A DNA stretch of 64,000 nt from an uncultured Pseudoteredinibacter sp. (GTDB lineage: Bacteria > Pseudomonadota > Gammaproteobacteria > Pseudomonadales > Cellvibrionaceae): positions 186,001-250,000 of the forward strand of contig NZ_CANMYE010000002.1 in the NCBI RefSeq assembly GCF_947502065.1, given 5' to 3'. The position numbers and the translations under genes were made by a program. Below are positions 16,433 to 25,083 of the stretch, one piece after another; positions within the stretch are counted from its first letter, which is position 1; every line of letters begins with the position of its first letter. Below the pieces are notes generated by a model. That model searched no databases, was not told where the DNA came from, and worked only from the letters and a program-made list of their open reading frames with translations.

Positions 16433-17446
16433 TTATTCTTTGTCTCGGCGGTATTCTTGAGGACTCAGGCCAGTCCATTGCTTAAAAGCACGGGTGAACG
16501 AGGAAGACTCCACAAAGCCGAGTTGTAAACCGATTTCAGAAATAGAAGTGCTTTCACGCACAAGCTTATCAATCGCGATGTCGCGGCGCATGCTGTCTTT
16601 GAGCTGCTGATAGCTGGTATTTTCAGCTCGCAATTTGCGTCGAAGCGTCGCCGTGGAAACATTAAGATATTCAGCCACACGCTCAAAATCTGGTACCGGC
16701 CCTTCTTTACCAATAGTTTTAATCAGAATAGATTTAATTTGCGCCGTATAACTATTGTCACTGCCGGGGGTGACCATTAAGCCCGCTGGGGCATCTTTAA
16801 GAAACTCTCGAGTTTCAGTCCAATCTCTAACACGCGGTAAAGATAGATACTGGGCGTCAATATAAAAACCATTGTACTCGCTATCAAACACTCTTTTTTC
16901 AGGGAACAAAAGCTCATAGGCACGGAGGCTTTCAGGTGCAGCGTAGGCAAAGTGATTTTCTAAGATTGGAATGCGCGTATCCGTTAGCCAGCACATCATC
17001 CGGTGTATACACACCGTAATAAATTCCATTAAAAACGCGCTGACCTTCTCGTAACCTTGTGCACGCTTAAGTAGGAATCCTACTCGTCCTTCCTCTTGCA
17101 CTAGGCTGAACTGCCATTCTACCCGAGTGGTATTTTGAAAACGACAACACTCGCTGAGCATACCCTTTAGGCTATCAAACTGAAGTAGGTAGCGAGCCAT
17201 TAAGGCAAAGTACCCTAACTTACAGCGCTGCCCTGTTAAGCCCCAATACTCATCGCCCGAAAGCTCCCTAAGCTTTTGCACCAAGCGAACATACTGCTCG
17301 GCATGTACTACCGCATTGTCCTGCGCAAATATATCGGCCGATATATCCAGCTCACTGAGTAATTCTTCAGTATCAATTCCAAGCTCGGCCGCCTGCCGGA
17401 GCGGAGCTCGAATAAAGTGAACGTCGATTGTTAGCATTGAAGCCAT
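16433..17446 (-). CDS. AraC-family regulator with arabinose-binding-type N domain
   Basis: A 337-residue regulator. The N-terminal part has the layout of the AraC-type ligand domain found in OruR-like proteins (LRQAAELGIDTEELLSELDI). The C-terminal double helix-turn-helix is VAEYLNVSTATLRRKLRAEN and ISEIGLQLGFVESSSFTRAF followed by WTGLSPQEYRR. I place the start at ATG 17446. A longer frame reaches 17497, but that start would lie inside the terminator hairpin of the operon before it. It is downstream of the beta-oxidation operon on the same strand and may control it (inference from position). Confidence 0.88.
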   Translation of the reverse strand: MASMLTIDVHFIRAPLRQAAELGIDTEELLSELDISADIFAQDNAVVHAEQYVRLVQKLRELSGDEYWGLTGQRCKLGYFALMARYLLQFDSLKGMLSECCRFQNTTRVEWQFSLVQEEGRVGFLLKRAQGYEKVSAFLMEFITVCIHRMMCWLTDTRIPILENHFAYAAPESLRAYELLFPEKRVFDSEYNGFYIDAQYLSLPRVRDWTETREFLKDAPAGLMVTPGSDNSYTAQIKSILIKTIGKEGPVPDFERVAEYLNVSTATLRRKLRAENTSYQQLKDSMRRDIAIDKLVRESTSISEIGLQLGFVESSSFTRAFKQWTGLSPQEYRRDKE

Positions 17447-17476
17447 CTTTAGCTGTCTGAAAGTGAAAACACTACA

Positions 17477-17518
17477 AATAAAAAGCCCTCGACTCAAGTA
17501 ATACTTGGGCCGAGGGCT
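17477..17518 (-). terminator. Rho-independent terminator of the beta-oxidation operon
   Basis: On the minus strand AGCCCTCG pairs with CGAGGGCT, with a second inner stem CCAAG/CTTG, followed by TTTTTATTT. It lies just after the MaoC-type gene and before the AraC gene, separating the two transcription units. Confidence 0.75.
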
Positions 17519-17552
17519 CTAAGTAGGACCTAGGGCATATAGCTTTTGCCTG

Positions 17553-17954
17553 TTATACCTCTACTAAGGCCTCGCCCACCAAGGTTTGCTCGCCACTGGC
17601 TTTTGCGGCTTGAATCTCACAACGAGCTAAAGTTTTACCCTCTTGCTCTAGCAGCTCTACCACTTTACCACTGCAGGTAATCACATCTTGTAGCTGGGTA
17701 ATGGCTGCAAACTTATTGCTAAACTTTTTCAACTTAGCTTGTGGCTGCCAATTTGTGAGCATTCTGCCGAGATACGCCATGGACAACATCCCATGGGCAA
17801 ATACATCCGGCATGCCTGCAGATTTTGCAAAATCACTGTCAATATGAATTGGGTTGTGATCGCCCGAGGCACCTGCAAACAAGGCCAAGGTATATCGAGA
17901 AATAGGCGCTAACTCTAAAGCGGGTATTTCACTACCGATTTGAATATCAGTCAT
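17553..17954 (-). CDS. MaoC-type (R)-specific enoyl-CoA hydratase subunit
   Basis: A 133-residue single hot-dog domain. It contains the hydratase-2 motif FAGASGDHNPIHID with the catalytic pair Asp32 and His37, then FAHGMLSMAYLGR. Such proteins add water to trans-2-enoyl-CoA to give the (R)-3-hydroxyacyl-CoA. The neighbouring gene, 10 bases upstream, encodes a second hot-dog domain without the Asp/His pair, so the active enzyme is probably a heterodimer. Last gene of the operon, followed by a terminator. Confidence 0.88.
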   Translation of the reverse strand: MTDIQIGSEIPALELAPISRYTLALFAGASGDHNPIHIDSDFAKSAGMPDVFAHGMLSMAYLGRMLTNWQPQAKLKKFSNKFAAITQLQDVITCSGKVVELLEQEGKTLARCEIQAAKASGEQTLVGEALVEV

Positions 17955-17964
17955 TTCTCTCTCC

Positions 17965-18408
17965 TTATCCGTTGCGGTAAACCAAAGTATTGGTAGAAGT
18001 TGCCACTAACTCGCCATCTTGATTAGTGAAAGAATATTGCAGAGCAACAAATTCTAATGCACCACCTTTCTTATCAAAGATGTTTACAATTTTTGAGCTT
18101 ACGGTAATTTCGTCACCGGCATAAATAGGTGCAAAATACTCAAAGTCCTGCGAACCATGCAGAATACGACCTATTTCTAGCTTAAGCGCTGTCACTACTG
18201 GAAATGGGTCATCACTCTCTAGGGATAATGTAAATGGAAATGTCGGCGGCGCCAAAACCGATTTATGACCTTCGGCCTTAGCAGCTTCTTCATTAAAATA
18301 AATCGGGTTCGTTTCACCAATCGCCTTAGCGAAAAACTTCAAACGCCCTTTTTCGATTGTGGTACTAAATGGCTTAAACTCATGGCCGATGAACTTCTTA
18401 TCAATCAT
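17965..18408 (-). CDS. MaoC N-terminal-type hot-dog protein (hydratase partner)
   Basis: A 147-residue hot-dog protein of the FAS1/MaoC_dehydrat_N type: FAKAIGETNPIYFNEEAAKAEGH at the hydratase motif position lacks the catalytic Asp and His, and HGSQDFEYFAPIYAGDEITV is typical of the family. In other bacteria such proteins pair with a catalytic MaoC subunit and shape the acyl-binding tunnel, for instance for bulky or branched acyl-CoAs. It is placed between the thiolase gene and the catalytic subunit. Confidence 0.85.
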   Translation of the reverse strand: MIDKKFIGHEFKPFSTTIEKGRLKFFAKAIGETNPIYFNEEAAKAEGHKSVLAPPTFPFTLSLESDDPFPVVTALKLEIGRILHGSQDFEYFAPIYAGDEITVSSKIVNIFDKKGGALEFVALQYSFTNQDGELVATSTNTLVYRNG

Positions 18409-18456
18409 GCAACTGTCCTTTTTACTAGACTCTTTACTAGGATATCAACGAGACCA

Positions 18457-19629
18457 TTAGCTCGCTTGATACAAGGTAACAACTACAGCACCACCAAGAC
18501 CCAAGTTATGCTGCAAGGCAAGCTTGGCATCAGTAACTTGACGCTGATCGGCCGTGCCACGTAATTGGTTTACCAGCTCATAGCACTGTGCTAGCCCGGT
18601 AGCCCCAATTGGGTGCCCTTTTGACATCAAACCACCTGAAGGGTTAACCACAAATTTACCACCATAGGTATTATCACCATCGGCAATAAATTTACTGGCT
18701 TCACCTTCAGGGCATAAGCCTAAACCTTCATAGGTAACAACTTCATTAGTGGTAAAGCAATCGTGCAACTCAACCACGTCAACATCATTTACATCCACGC
18801 CTGCCTGCTCAAACACTTGCTTAGAAGCACGACGAGTCATATCCGCGCCAATCAAATCGATAGGGTTATCCCATGTTTGTGGCGTATCAGTGGCCATTGC
18901 TTGGGATAAAATCTTCACACCGCCATCGATGTTGTGCTTTTTAGCAAACTCTTCACTGCACACAATCGCTGCACCGGCACCACAAGTAGGAGGGCAGCAC
19001 ATGGTGCGAGTTAAGTAATCCATAAAGACCACTTTATCGCCCAAAACCTGCTCTTCGGTTAAAGGGGTGTTAAATAAAGACAGTGGATTGTTCAAGGCAT
19101 GATTACGGGTTTTAACCGATACCTTGGCGAAAATATCGCGAGTGGCGCCATATTTTTCCATATAGTGGTGACCAGCTGCACCAAAACAACGCAAGGCCAA
19201 AGGCGCGGCTGGATACTCAGCCTTATCCAACACCGTTAGAAAATTATCAAAGGGCGATTCACGATCATCCCAATGAGAACTTAAGGCGCCAGGCTGCATC
19301 TCTTCAAAACCGAATGCCAATACACACTCGGCCGCACCACTTTCTACCGCTTGGCGAGCCAAGTACAAAGCAGTAGAACCAGAAGAGCAATTATTATTTA
19401 CATTAATAACAGGGATACCTGTCATAAAGGCATCGTACAAGGCGTGCTGGGCACAGGTAGAGTCACCATAGATATAACTACCATAGGCTTGCTGCACGGA
19501 AGATGCTTCAATGCCAGCGTCTTTTAGCGCGCCCTGAATGGCTTGCGATGCCATAATTCGATATGGTTCATGTTGGCCAGGCTTGGCAAACTTCACCATG
19601 TCTACGCCAGCAACAATTGCATTGCTCAT
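18457..19629 (-). CDS. SCPx-type thiolase (lipid-transfer-protein/thiolase family)
   Basis: A 390-residue thiolase-fold protein of the sterol-carrier-protein-x type. The nucleophilic cysteine is in INVNNNCSSGSTAL, near residue 90, and the C-terminal active-site blocks are VVELHDCFTTNE and SKGHPIGATGLAQ, with HNLGLGGAVVVTLY at the end. These enzymes cleave 3-oxoacyl-CoA, often branched or steroid-derived, with CoA. Two neighbouring gene pairs for (R)-hydration and dehydrogenation make a beta-oxidation set. The exact substrate is unknown, and some family members lack thiolase activity. Confidence 0.9.
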   Translation of the reverse strand: MSNAIVAGVDMVKFAKPGQHEPYRIMASQAIQGALKDAGIEASSVQQAYGSYIYGDSTCAQHALYDAFMTGIPVINVNNNCSSGSTALYLARQAVESGAAECVLAFGFEEMQPGALSSHWDDRESPFDNFLTVLDKAEYPAAPLALRCFGAAGHHYMEKYGATRDIFAKVSVKTRNHALNNPLSLFNTPLTEEQVLGDKVVFMDYLTRTMCCPPTCGAGAAIVCSEEFAKKHNIDGGVKILSQAMATDTPQTWDNPIDLIGADMTRRASKQVFEQAGVDVNDVDVVELHDCFTTNEVVTYEGLGLCPEGEASKFIADGDNTYGGKFVVNPSGGLMSKGHPIGATGLAQCYELVNQLRGTADQRQVTDAKLALQHNLGLGGAVVVTLYQAS

Positions 19630-19668
19630 AATTTTTCCTCGTAGTTTTTATTTGTTTGCTTTGGCCAA

Positions 19669-20586
19669 TTACATGCCAGGAATTTTAATACCCAAATTGG
19701 TAAATACGGGTACGAATGAATCGTTAGCTGTTTTGGGTTTATCTGCATCGCTAAAGTCGCAAATTTGATCCCAGTTATTTTCTACATCTTCGGCACTAAA
19801 GCCTTCTGCAGGACTAAAATTAACGCCTTTGGTGCGCTCCCACTGAAGCTTAGAAATCCAACCCGCACCTACTTCATAGAGGCCACCGCTGTCTTGGTTT
19901 TGTTCAGCACAAAGCTTCACCACTAATGGGGTAATGAACTCTGGCTTCAGTGCTTTAACGACTTCAGGCGGCAAGATGGTTTCTGTCATGCGAGAACCCG
20001 CTACAGGTGCGATGGCATTCACTTTGATGTTTTTCTTGGCGCCTTCGATTGCTAAAGTTTGCGTTAAACCGTATAGACCAAGCTTCGCCGTCGAGTAGTT
20101 GGCCTGACCGAAGTTGCCGTAGATGCCCGCAGCCGATGAAGTGTTGATTATGCGCCCGTATTCTTGCTCCATCATGTAAGGCCATGCGGCCTTGGCTACC
20201 TTGTAGGCACCTAGAATGTGTACGCGATAGATAAGATCCCAATCTTGGTCGCTCATTTTGGCAAAGCTAGTATCGCGCAGAATACCGGCGTTGTTGATAA
20301 CGACGTCAACACGATCAAAGTTATCGATTGCCGTTTGAATAATGGCATCGCCATCTTCTACGGAGTCATAGTTGGCCACGGCCTGGCCACCCATGGCGGT
20401 AATTTCGGCAACCACTTTATCGGCTGCTTCACTGCCTTTACCCTCACCATGTGCACTACCACCTAGATCATTCACTACGACTTTGGCGCCACGACGCGCA
20501 AACTCTAGGGCATGAGAGCGACCAAGGCCGGCGCCCGCTCCTGTGACAACTACGACGCGATCTTCAAATTTAAGGGTATCAGACAT
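19669..20586 (-). CDS. MFE2-type (3R)-hydroxyacyl-CoA dehydrogenase (SDR)
   Basis: A 305-residue short-chain dehydrogenase resembling the dehydrogenase part of peroxisomal multifunctional enzyme 2. The NAD-binding loop is TGAGAGLGR (15-23), followed by [11 protein letters not shown], then NNAGILRD. The catalytic Ser is about 150, with Tyr164 and Lys168 (NYSTAKLG). The C-terminal extension with [17 protein letters not shown] and [21 protein letters not shown] is typical of MFE2 rather than FabG. The start is the ATG at 20586 behind GGAGAAAAA; a longer frame to 20676 has no family similarity. It is the first gene of the operon with thiolase and MaoC subunits. Confidence 0.92.
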   Translation of the reverse strand: MSDTLKFEDRVVVVTGAGAGLGRSHALEFARRGAKVVVNDLGGSAHGEGKGSEAADKVVAEITAMGGQAVANYDSVEDGDAIIQTAIDNFDRVDVVINNAGILRDTSFAKMSDQDWDLIYRVHILGAYKVAKAAWPYMMEQEYGRIINTSSAAGIYGNFGQANYSTAKLGLYGLTQTLAIEGAKKNIKVNAIAPVAGSRMTETILPPEVVKALKPEFITPLVVKLCAEQNQDSGGLYEVGAGWISKLQWERTKGVNFSPAEGFSAEDVENNWDQICDFSDADKPKTANDSFVPVFTNLGIKIPGM

Positions 20587-20720
20587 GATTTTTTCTCCGA
20601 TAATGGCTATAAAAACCTGAGTATGTCGTTCTGGGCCAGGGATAGGAATGTTGAAGATGAGCAAAGCACTTAGCAAAATGTATCAATGCCAGCTAAAACC
20701 GGGCTTCGATACGCCCTTGA

Positions 20721-20819
20721 TGGGTAATAGCCCTTACCCAGAACGCGCTCAAGCCATCCAGGGCGCTCGGGTCGTGACATCCATGTCACTTTACGGTTCA
20801 GGGTAAGGGCTATTACCCA
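20721..20819. repeat. Long inverted repeat with internal hairpins (element A)
   Basis: Perfect 19-bp arms (20721-20739, starting TGGGTAATAG, and 20801-20819) enclose a 61-base loop. The loop holds a second perfect hairpin, TGACAT-CC-ATGTCA. On the minus strand it reads ATGGATG...GAGC...TGGATGG.TTGA, the same layout as the loops of the elements at 34.1-34.5 kb. The 476-bp gap between the dehydrogenase and ArsR genes contains this element and element B and no gene I can support. Confidence 0.8.
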
Positions 20820-20880
20820 CCAATGGCTGTTACCACTCGAGCATTAAATTCTTACACTTTTAAATAAAGACACTACTGTA

Positions 20881-21029
20881 GTCAAAAGGTGGGGATAAGC
20901 TTAGACCACAATTTAGAGCGAGCGCCGAACGAGTAAAAAAGACTCACGTCTTTTTGTGAGGCTTTTTTAGGACTGAGGGAAGCCTGGAGGGCCGCCGATC
21001 GTGGGCTAAGCTTATCCCCACCTTTTGAC
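20881..21029. repeat. Long inverted repeat (element B)
   Basis: Perfect 24-bp arms (20881-20904, starting GTCAAAAGGTGGGGA, and 21006-21029) enclose a 101-base loop. The loop contains an A/T-rich hairpin AAAAAGAC-TCAC-GTCTTTTT. The loop sequence is unlike those of the other elements, apart from GCGCTCG-like pieces. It lies just after the ArsR gene on the minus strand and could end its transcript, but its size is far beyond a simple terminator. Confidence 0.8.
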
Positions 21030-21063
21030 GGTCAGACAACAAAGAAGTAATAAAAAAACGGAA

Positions 21064-21405
21064 CTAGCAACAACGAGCCGGACGGTCATCCATGGCTTCT
21101 AGGCGCTTAAGATTTGATTTTGTCCAGTTACGATTTTCATCGCTGGATAACTGCAGTAACTGCTTAGCCCAATCAGGCAGATTAGGGTTAATAGAATAAA
21201 AAACCCACTGCCCAGCACGGCGATCACTTAGCACGCCTTGCTTGCGCAATTGTGCGAGATGCCTCGACACTTTTGGCTGACTCAGGTCTAAAGCTTCCGT
21301 CAACTCACAGACACAAAGCTCTTCTTGCTGCACAATTAAATGCAGTGCACGAAGACGAGTATCGTCGGCCATCGCTTTATAAAATTGTACCGGGTCTAGA
21401 GTCAC
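21064..21405 (-). CDS. ArsR-type metalloregulator
   Basis: A 113-residue winged-helix repressor of the ArsR/SmtB family. The helix with ELCVCELTEAL carries the Cys31-Val-Cys33 pair that binds arsenite in classical ArsR; SQPKVSRHLAQLRKQG is the recognition helix. Two cysteines end the protein (CC at 112-113). No arsenate reductase or arsenite pump gene is next to it, so its target is unknown; it may act elsewhere or on itself. Confidence 0.88.
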   Translation of the reverse strand: MTLDPVQFYKAMADDTRLRALHLIVQQEELCVCELTEALDLSQPKVSRHLAQLRKQGVLSDRRAGQWVFYSINPNLPDWAKQLLQLSSDENRNWTKSNLKRLEAMDDRPARCC

Positions 21406-21451
21406 AGAATTACCTTAATTAAAACTTGGGCGACCTAGGCCGCCCTATTGT

Positions 21452-21481
21452 TTATCAGCTGTTCTTGTAAACAGCTGATAA
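21452..21481. terminator. Hairpin after the fumarase gene
   Basis: TTATCAGCTGTT pairs perfectly with AACAGCTGATAA around six bases. It lies just past the end of the fumarase gene on the minus strand, but no T-tract follows, so it may stabilise the message end rather than terminate it. Confidence 0.45.
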
Positions 21482-21494
21482 ATTGAAGACAGGG

Positions 21495-23012
21495 CTATTT
21501 AACTTCAATAACGCCTTCTTCAATTTTAGCTTGCCAGATTTGCGGGCCAGTTTGGTGAGCAGATTCACCGGTACTGTCTACCGCTACGGTTACCGGCATA
21601 TCTTTGATATCGAACTCATAAATCGCTTCCATACCAAGATCTTCAAAACCCGCAACTTTAGAGGCTTTAATGGCCTTAGATACCAAGTAAGCCGAACCAC
21701 CTACGGCCATTAGATAAACGGCTTTATTATCTTTAATGGCCTCGATAGCAAGCTCACCACGCTCAGCTTTACCGACCATACCAATTAGGCCAGTTTCTTC
21801 CAACATATTACGCGTAAACTTATCCATGCGAGTAGCCGTAGTAGGACCAGCAGGGCCAACAACTTCTTCACGTACAGGGTCAACCGGACCAACGTAGTAG
21901 ATAAATTTATTGGTGAAATCAACAGGTAGCTTCTCACCCTTGGCGATCATATCAACCATACGTTTATGGGCAGCATCGCGGCCCGTGTACATTTTGCCAG
22001 ATAGCAAAACAGTTTCACCGGTTTTCCACTCTTGAATATCTTCTTTAGTAAGCTCATCCAAATTCACACGACGAGCATCACCCACTTCCCAAGTAATTTC
22101 AGGCCAATCGTCTAAACTAGGAGGCGTTTGCAAAGATGGGCCAGAGCCATCTAAGGTAAACTTAGCCAAACGAGTCGCCGCACAGTTTGGAATAATCGCC
22201 ACTGGCTTGTTGGCCGCATGGGTTGGACAATCTTTTACTTTGATGTCCAGAACCGTGGTTAAACCACCTAAGCCCTGGGCACCAATGCCTAGCTTGTTCA
22301 CTTTATCGAACAACTCTAAGCGAAGCTCTTCAGCACGATTGCTCGCACCGGCTTCTTGTAAATCGTGAATATCAATAGGGTCTAGTAATGACTCTTTCGC
22401 CATTGCCAAAGCTTTATCTGCAGTACCACCAATACCAATACCTAGAATTCCTGGTGGACACCAACCAGCGCCCATAGTCGGCACCATCTTCAATACCCAA
22501 TCGACAACATTGTCAGAAGGGTTTAGCATGGCAAACTTGGTTTTGGCTTCACTACCGCCGCCTTTAGCGACTACATGCACATCAACTTTATCACCAGGAA
22601 CAATCTTGTAGGTGATCATTGCTGGGGTGTTATCGCCGGTGTTTTTACGCGCACCGTCTGGGTCGGCCAAAACCGAAGCGCGTAGTTTGTTATCTGGATG
22701 GTTATAAGCCTGACGAACACCTTCGTTCACCATATCCTCTAGGCTCATATCGCCTTCCCACTGCACGTTCATACCCACTTTCAGGAATACAGAAACAATA
22801 CCGGTATCCTGACAGATCGGACGATGGCCTTCGGCACACATACGAGAGTTAATTAGGATCTGAGCCATGGCGTCTTTTGCCGCTGGGTTAGCTTCCTTTT
22901 CATAGGCACGGTGAACGGCCTGAATAAAGTCTACCGGGTGGTAGTAGGAGATAAACTGAAGGGCATCTGCGACACTGTCGATCAGATCCTGGGGACGAAT
23001 CACGGTAGTCAT
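21495..23012 (-). CDS. Fumarate hydratase, class I (iron-sulfur)
   Basis: A 505-residue class I fumarase that interconverts fumarate and malate in the citric acid cycle with an oxygen-sensitive 4Fe-4S cluster. The three cluster cysteines are visible in RPICQDTG, GAGWCPPGILG and IPNCAATR, and the C-terminal beta domain contains GPAGPTTATRMDKF and MAVGGSAYLVSKAI. Length fits the single-chain FumA/FumB type. No class II fumarase is in the window. It is transcribed alone, between the coiled-coil protein and the ArsR gene. Confidence 0.95.
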   Translation of the reverse strand: MTTVIRPQDLIDSVADALQFISYYHPVDFIQAVHRAYEKEANPAAKDAMAQILINSRMCAEGHRPICQDTGIVSVFLKVGMNVQWEGDMSLEDMVNEGVRQAYNHPDNKLRASVLADPDGARKNTGDNTPAMITYKIVPGDKVDVHVVAKGGGSEAKTKFAMLNPSDNVVDWVLKMVPTMGAGWCPPGILGIGIGGTADKALAMAKESLLDPIDIHDLQEAGASNRAEELRLELFDKVNKLGIGAQGLGGLTTVLDIKVKDCPTHAANKPVAIIPNCAATRLAKFTLDGSGPSLQTPPSLDDWPEITWEVGDARRVNLDELTKEDIQEWKTGETVLLSGKMYTGRDAAHKRMVDMIAKGEKLPVDFTNKFIYYVGPVDPVREEVVGPAGPTTATRMDKFTRNMLEETGLIGMVGKAERGELAIEAIKDNKAVYLMAVGGSAYLVSKAIKASKVAGFEDLGMEAIYEFDIKDMPVTVAVDSTGESAHQTGPQIWQAKIEEGVIEVK

Positions 23013-23137
23013 GGTGTTCTCTCTAATCTAGTTAGGCTAATTTCTACTATGGTTAAACTGTACGTTATCTTACGGCTGTAGCTGGGAGGAGCTTAAAGAT
23101 TCCTTTAAACTCCTGTAAAGTTCTAATTATAGCCCAG

Positions 23138-23947
23138 CTAAGCGGCGGGTTTAGTGCCACCTTGCACTGCATCTAAACGTTTTTTGATATTCAGTAGCTC
23201 TCTATTGGTAGTTTTACGGTAAACCGTAATCGACTCAATAGACTCCTCATTTTGCTTCACACGCTCAAGAATGCCATTACGCAATTGGTCTAATTGCAAA
23301 GCCTGAGCTTCTACATCACTTAAAGCACTTTGTAAGTCCTTGGCGCGCTGTTGCAGGCTAGCCTCAGCTTGTGCCAGGCGTTTTTCCTGATCAGCACTTA
23401 GAGTTTCCAACTTGCTTAAGCTATCCGCTTGGCTCGCAGAAGATTTGGCAGCCTTAGAGGCTTCGCTCGCCGTGCTCTTTAGCTTTTTATCTAAGCTCGC
23501 CAGCTGCTTTTTGTGCTGATCGATAGTTTTGCGGTTGCGATCATAGGCCACCCCCCACAATTTACGAATCTCAGAATCTGCCCACTTTAACTTAGCGCGA
23601 ATCGCCTCTACCGACTGGCTGGATTCTTCATTGGAGAAATCGAGCTTTTCTTCTAAGGCCGCAATTCGATCCTCCGCTGAGGACATGGCGGCGGCCGCCG
23701 CTTGCTTATCTTGCTGACCCTGCCAATAGAGGTAGCCGGCCGCTCCACTCGCGGCGAAGGCAAATAGTAAGGCAAAAAAAGCTAACCAAGAGAAGGACGA
23801 GCCCTGGGGCTTGGCCACTTTCACCGGTGGCGGCGTATAATTAGCCTGCTCAGATGTTACAGAATAGCCAGTATTTACCTCGGCTTCGGAAGCGGCACGA
23901 GAAGCTCCCGGCTCTCCAAAAGTCGGCTCACGACGTTCAACACTCAT
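23138..23947 (-). CDS. Single-pass membrane coiled-coil protein, function unknown
   Basis: A 269-residue protein that I do not recognise as a named family. Residues 1-50 are soluble and proline-rich near KPQGSSF, one transmembrane helix spans about 53-74 (FFALLFAFAASGAAGYLYW), and from about 80 to 260 the sequence is a long heptad-rich coiled coil (EDRIAALEEKLDF, DQEKRLAQAEASLQQR). The layout suggests an inner-membrane anchored protein with a periplasmic coiled coil, of the sort often annotated as ATPase-like or chromosome-partition-like. The only neighbour clue is the fumarase gene behind it, which does not help. Confidence 0.8.
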   Translation of the reverse strand: MSVERREPTFGEPGASRAASEAEVNTGYSVTSEQANYTPPPVKVAKPQGSSFSWLAFFALLFAFAASGAAGYLYWQGQQDKQAAAAAMSSAEDRIAALEEKLDFSNEESSQSVEAIRAKLKWADSEIRKLWGVAYDRNRKTIDQHKKQLASLDKKLKSTASEASKAAKSSASQADSLSKLETLSADQEKRLAQAEASLQQRAKDLQSALSDVEAQALQLDQLRNGILERVKQNEESIESITVYRKTTNRELLNIKKRLDAVQGGTKPAA

Positions 23948-24250
23948 ATGACTAGCTATCCTCTTTTTACTGCCCTTATTTGATGGGCTAGCTGGTACCT
24001 CAATCAGCCCAGCATTCTACACGATCAAAGCCCGCTTCACGACACCTGTACACAAAACCACCAGCCCGCCCAAGGGTGGATTCCCCATCAAGCAAGCGAT
24101 CTGCAATCTAGCAAGAAGAGCTAGTGGGTGCTTAATGAAAGTTAACGCTTGTTGGCTTTTCTTAGGCCCTTCGCCGTAAACGCGGATACGTTTATCCCAA
24201 ATCTGAGACCTAAAATACAGCCATTGATTCAACGAACGTGGAGTATCACT

Positions 24251-24919
24251 ATGAAATTATCAGTTAGCATGAGTCTTGCAGTATTGGCTTTGAGTTTAAA
24301 CTCTCCTTTGAGCTATGCCGCTGAGCCGAAATATGATTATGTCGACATCAATGCTGGTGTGGCGGAATCGAAAATTAAAGTTGGCAACAACAGCTTTAAG
24401 TTAGACACTAAAGCGTTTCGCACCGAGTTAAGCAAGCGTATTAATGAATACACATACGTACGCGGTGAGCTCACTCAATCACGTACGGATGACAGCGCCA
24501 ACTCCGGCAATATACGCCTATCGCTGGATGACAAAGAAACCAATGCGAATGTTTCTTTGGGTGTGATCGCAAAGCTAGATCCAAGCAATCATCTAAACTT
24601 CGAATTAGGCATGAACCACAATGATCACAAAGATCATGGCAGCTTAAAAATCGACAATGCTATCGAACCTTTCAGAGGTTCTGGTAAAGAGACCGATGTA
24701 CTTTGGTCAGTAGCCTGGAAAACCGCCATTAGCGATGGCTGGGAACTCAATGTCCGCTATACTAAAGCAGGAGATGTGAGTAGCTGGAAGCTCAACAGCC
24801 CTATCGCTATTAGCAAAGATGTATCTCTAGATTTGGCTCTTATTCACGGCAAAGATGATAGCGATAAGCGTCGCTATGAATCCAATGCCGCCACCATTGG
24901 CTTAAGATTCCACTTCTAA
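24251..24919 (+). CDS. Small outer-membrane beta-barrel protein
   Basis: A 222-residue exported protein: a signal peptide (LAVLALSLNSPLSYA, cut before AEPKYDY) is followed by alternating strands such as FRTELSKRINEYTYVRGEL and GWELNVRYTKAG, ending in GLRFHF, the aromatic C terminus used for outer-membrane assembly. The start at ATG 24251 has GGAG seven bases upstream; a longer frame to 24149 lacks this and would spoil the signal peptide. Function is unknown. It is a single-gene unit with its own terminator. Confidence 0.82.
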   Translation: MKLSVSMSLAVLALSLNSPLSYAAEPKYDYVDINAGVAESKIKVGNNSFKLDTKAFRTELSKRINEYTYVRGELTQSRTDDSANSGNIRLSLDDKETNANVSLGVIAKLDPSNHLNFELGMNHNDHKDHGSLKIDNAIEPFRGSGKETDVLWSVAWKTAISDGWELNVRYTKAGDVSSWKLNSPIAISKDVSLDLALIHGKDDSDKRRYESNAATIGLRFHF

Positions 24920-24950
24920 GCGATAGACGACCTTTCAACGACTCTCCTCT

Positions 24951-24979
24951 AGGCTATGGCTTATCCATAGCCTCTTTTT
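24951..24979 (+). terminator. Rho-independent terminator of the beta-barrel gene
   Basis: AGGCTATGG pairs with CCATAGCCT around a five-base loop and is followed by CTTTTTG. Confidence 0.8.
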
Positions 24980-25083
24980 GTTCAGCCACCATGAACTGAA
25001 TAACTTGCAAAGCTATATAGCTTGAAAGCCTATATAACTTAAAAAACGTGAATTTGCCAAACGCTGCCATAGGGAAGTCCACT

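Noticed and set aside
16285..16485. A 66-residue frame running across the 119-bp repeats on the plus strand
   Set aside because: It translates the palindromic repeats (repeated GSDPRFG/VLTPPFG pieces) and runs into the AraC gene on the other strand; no ribosome site. It is a product of the repeat.
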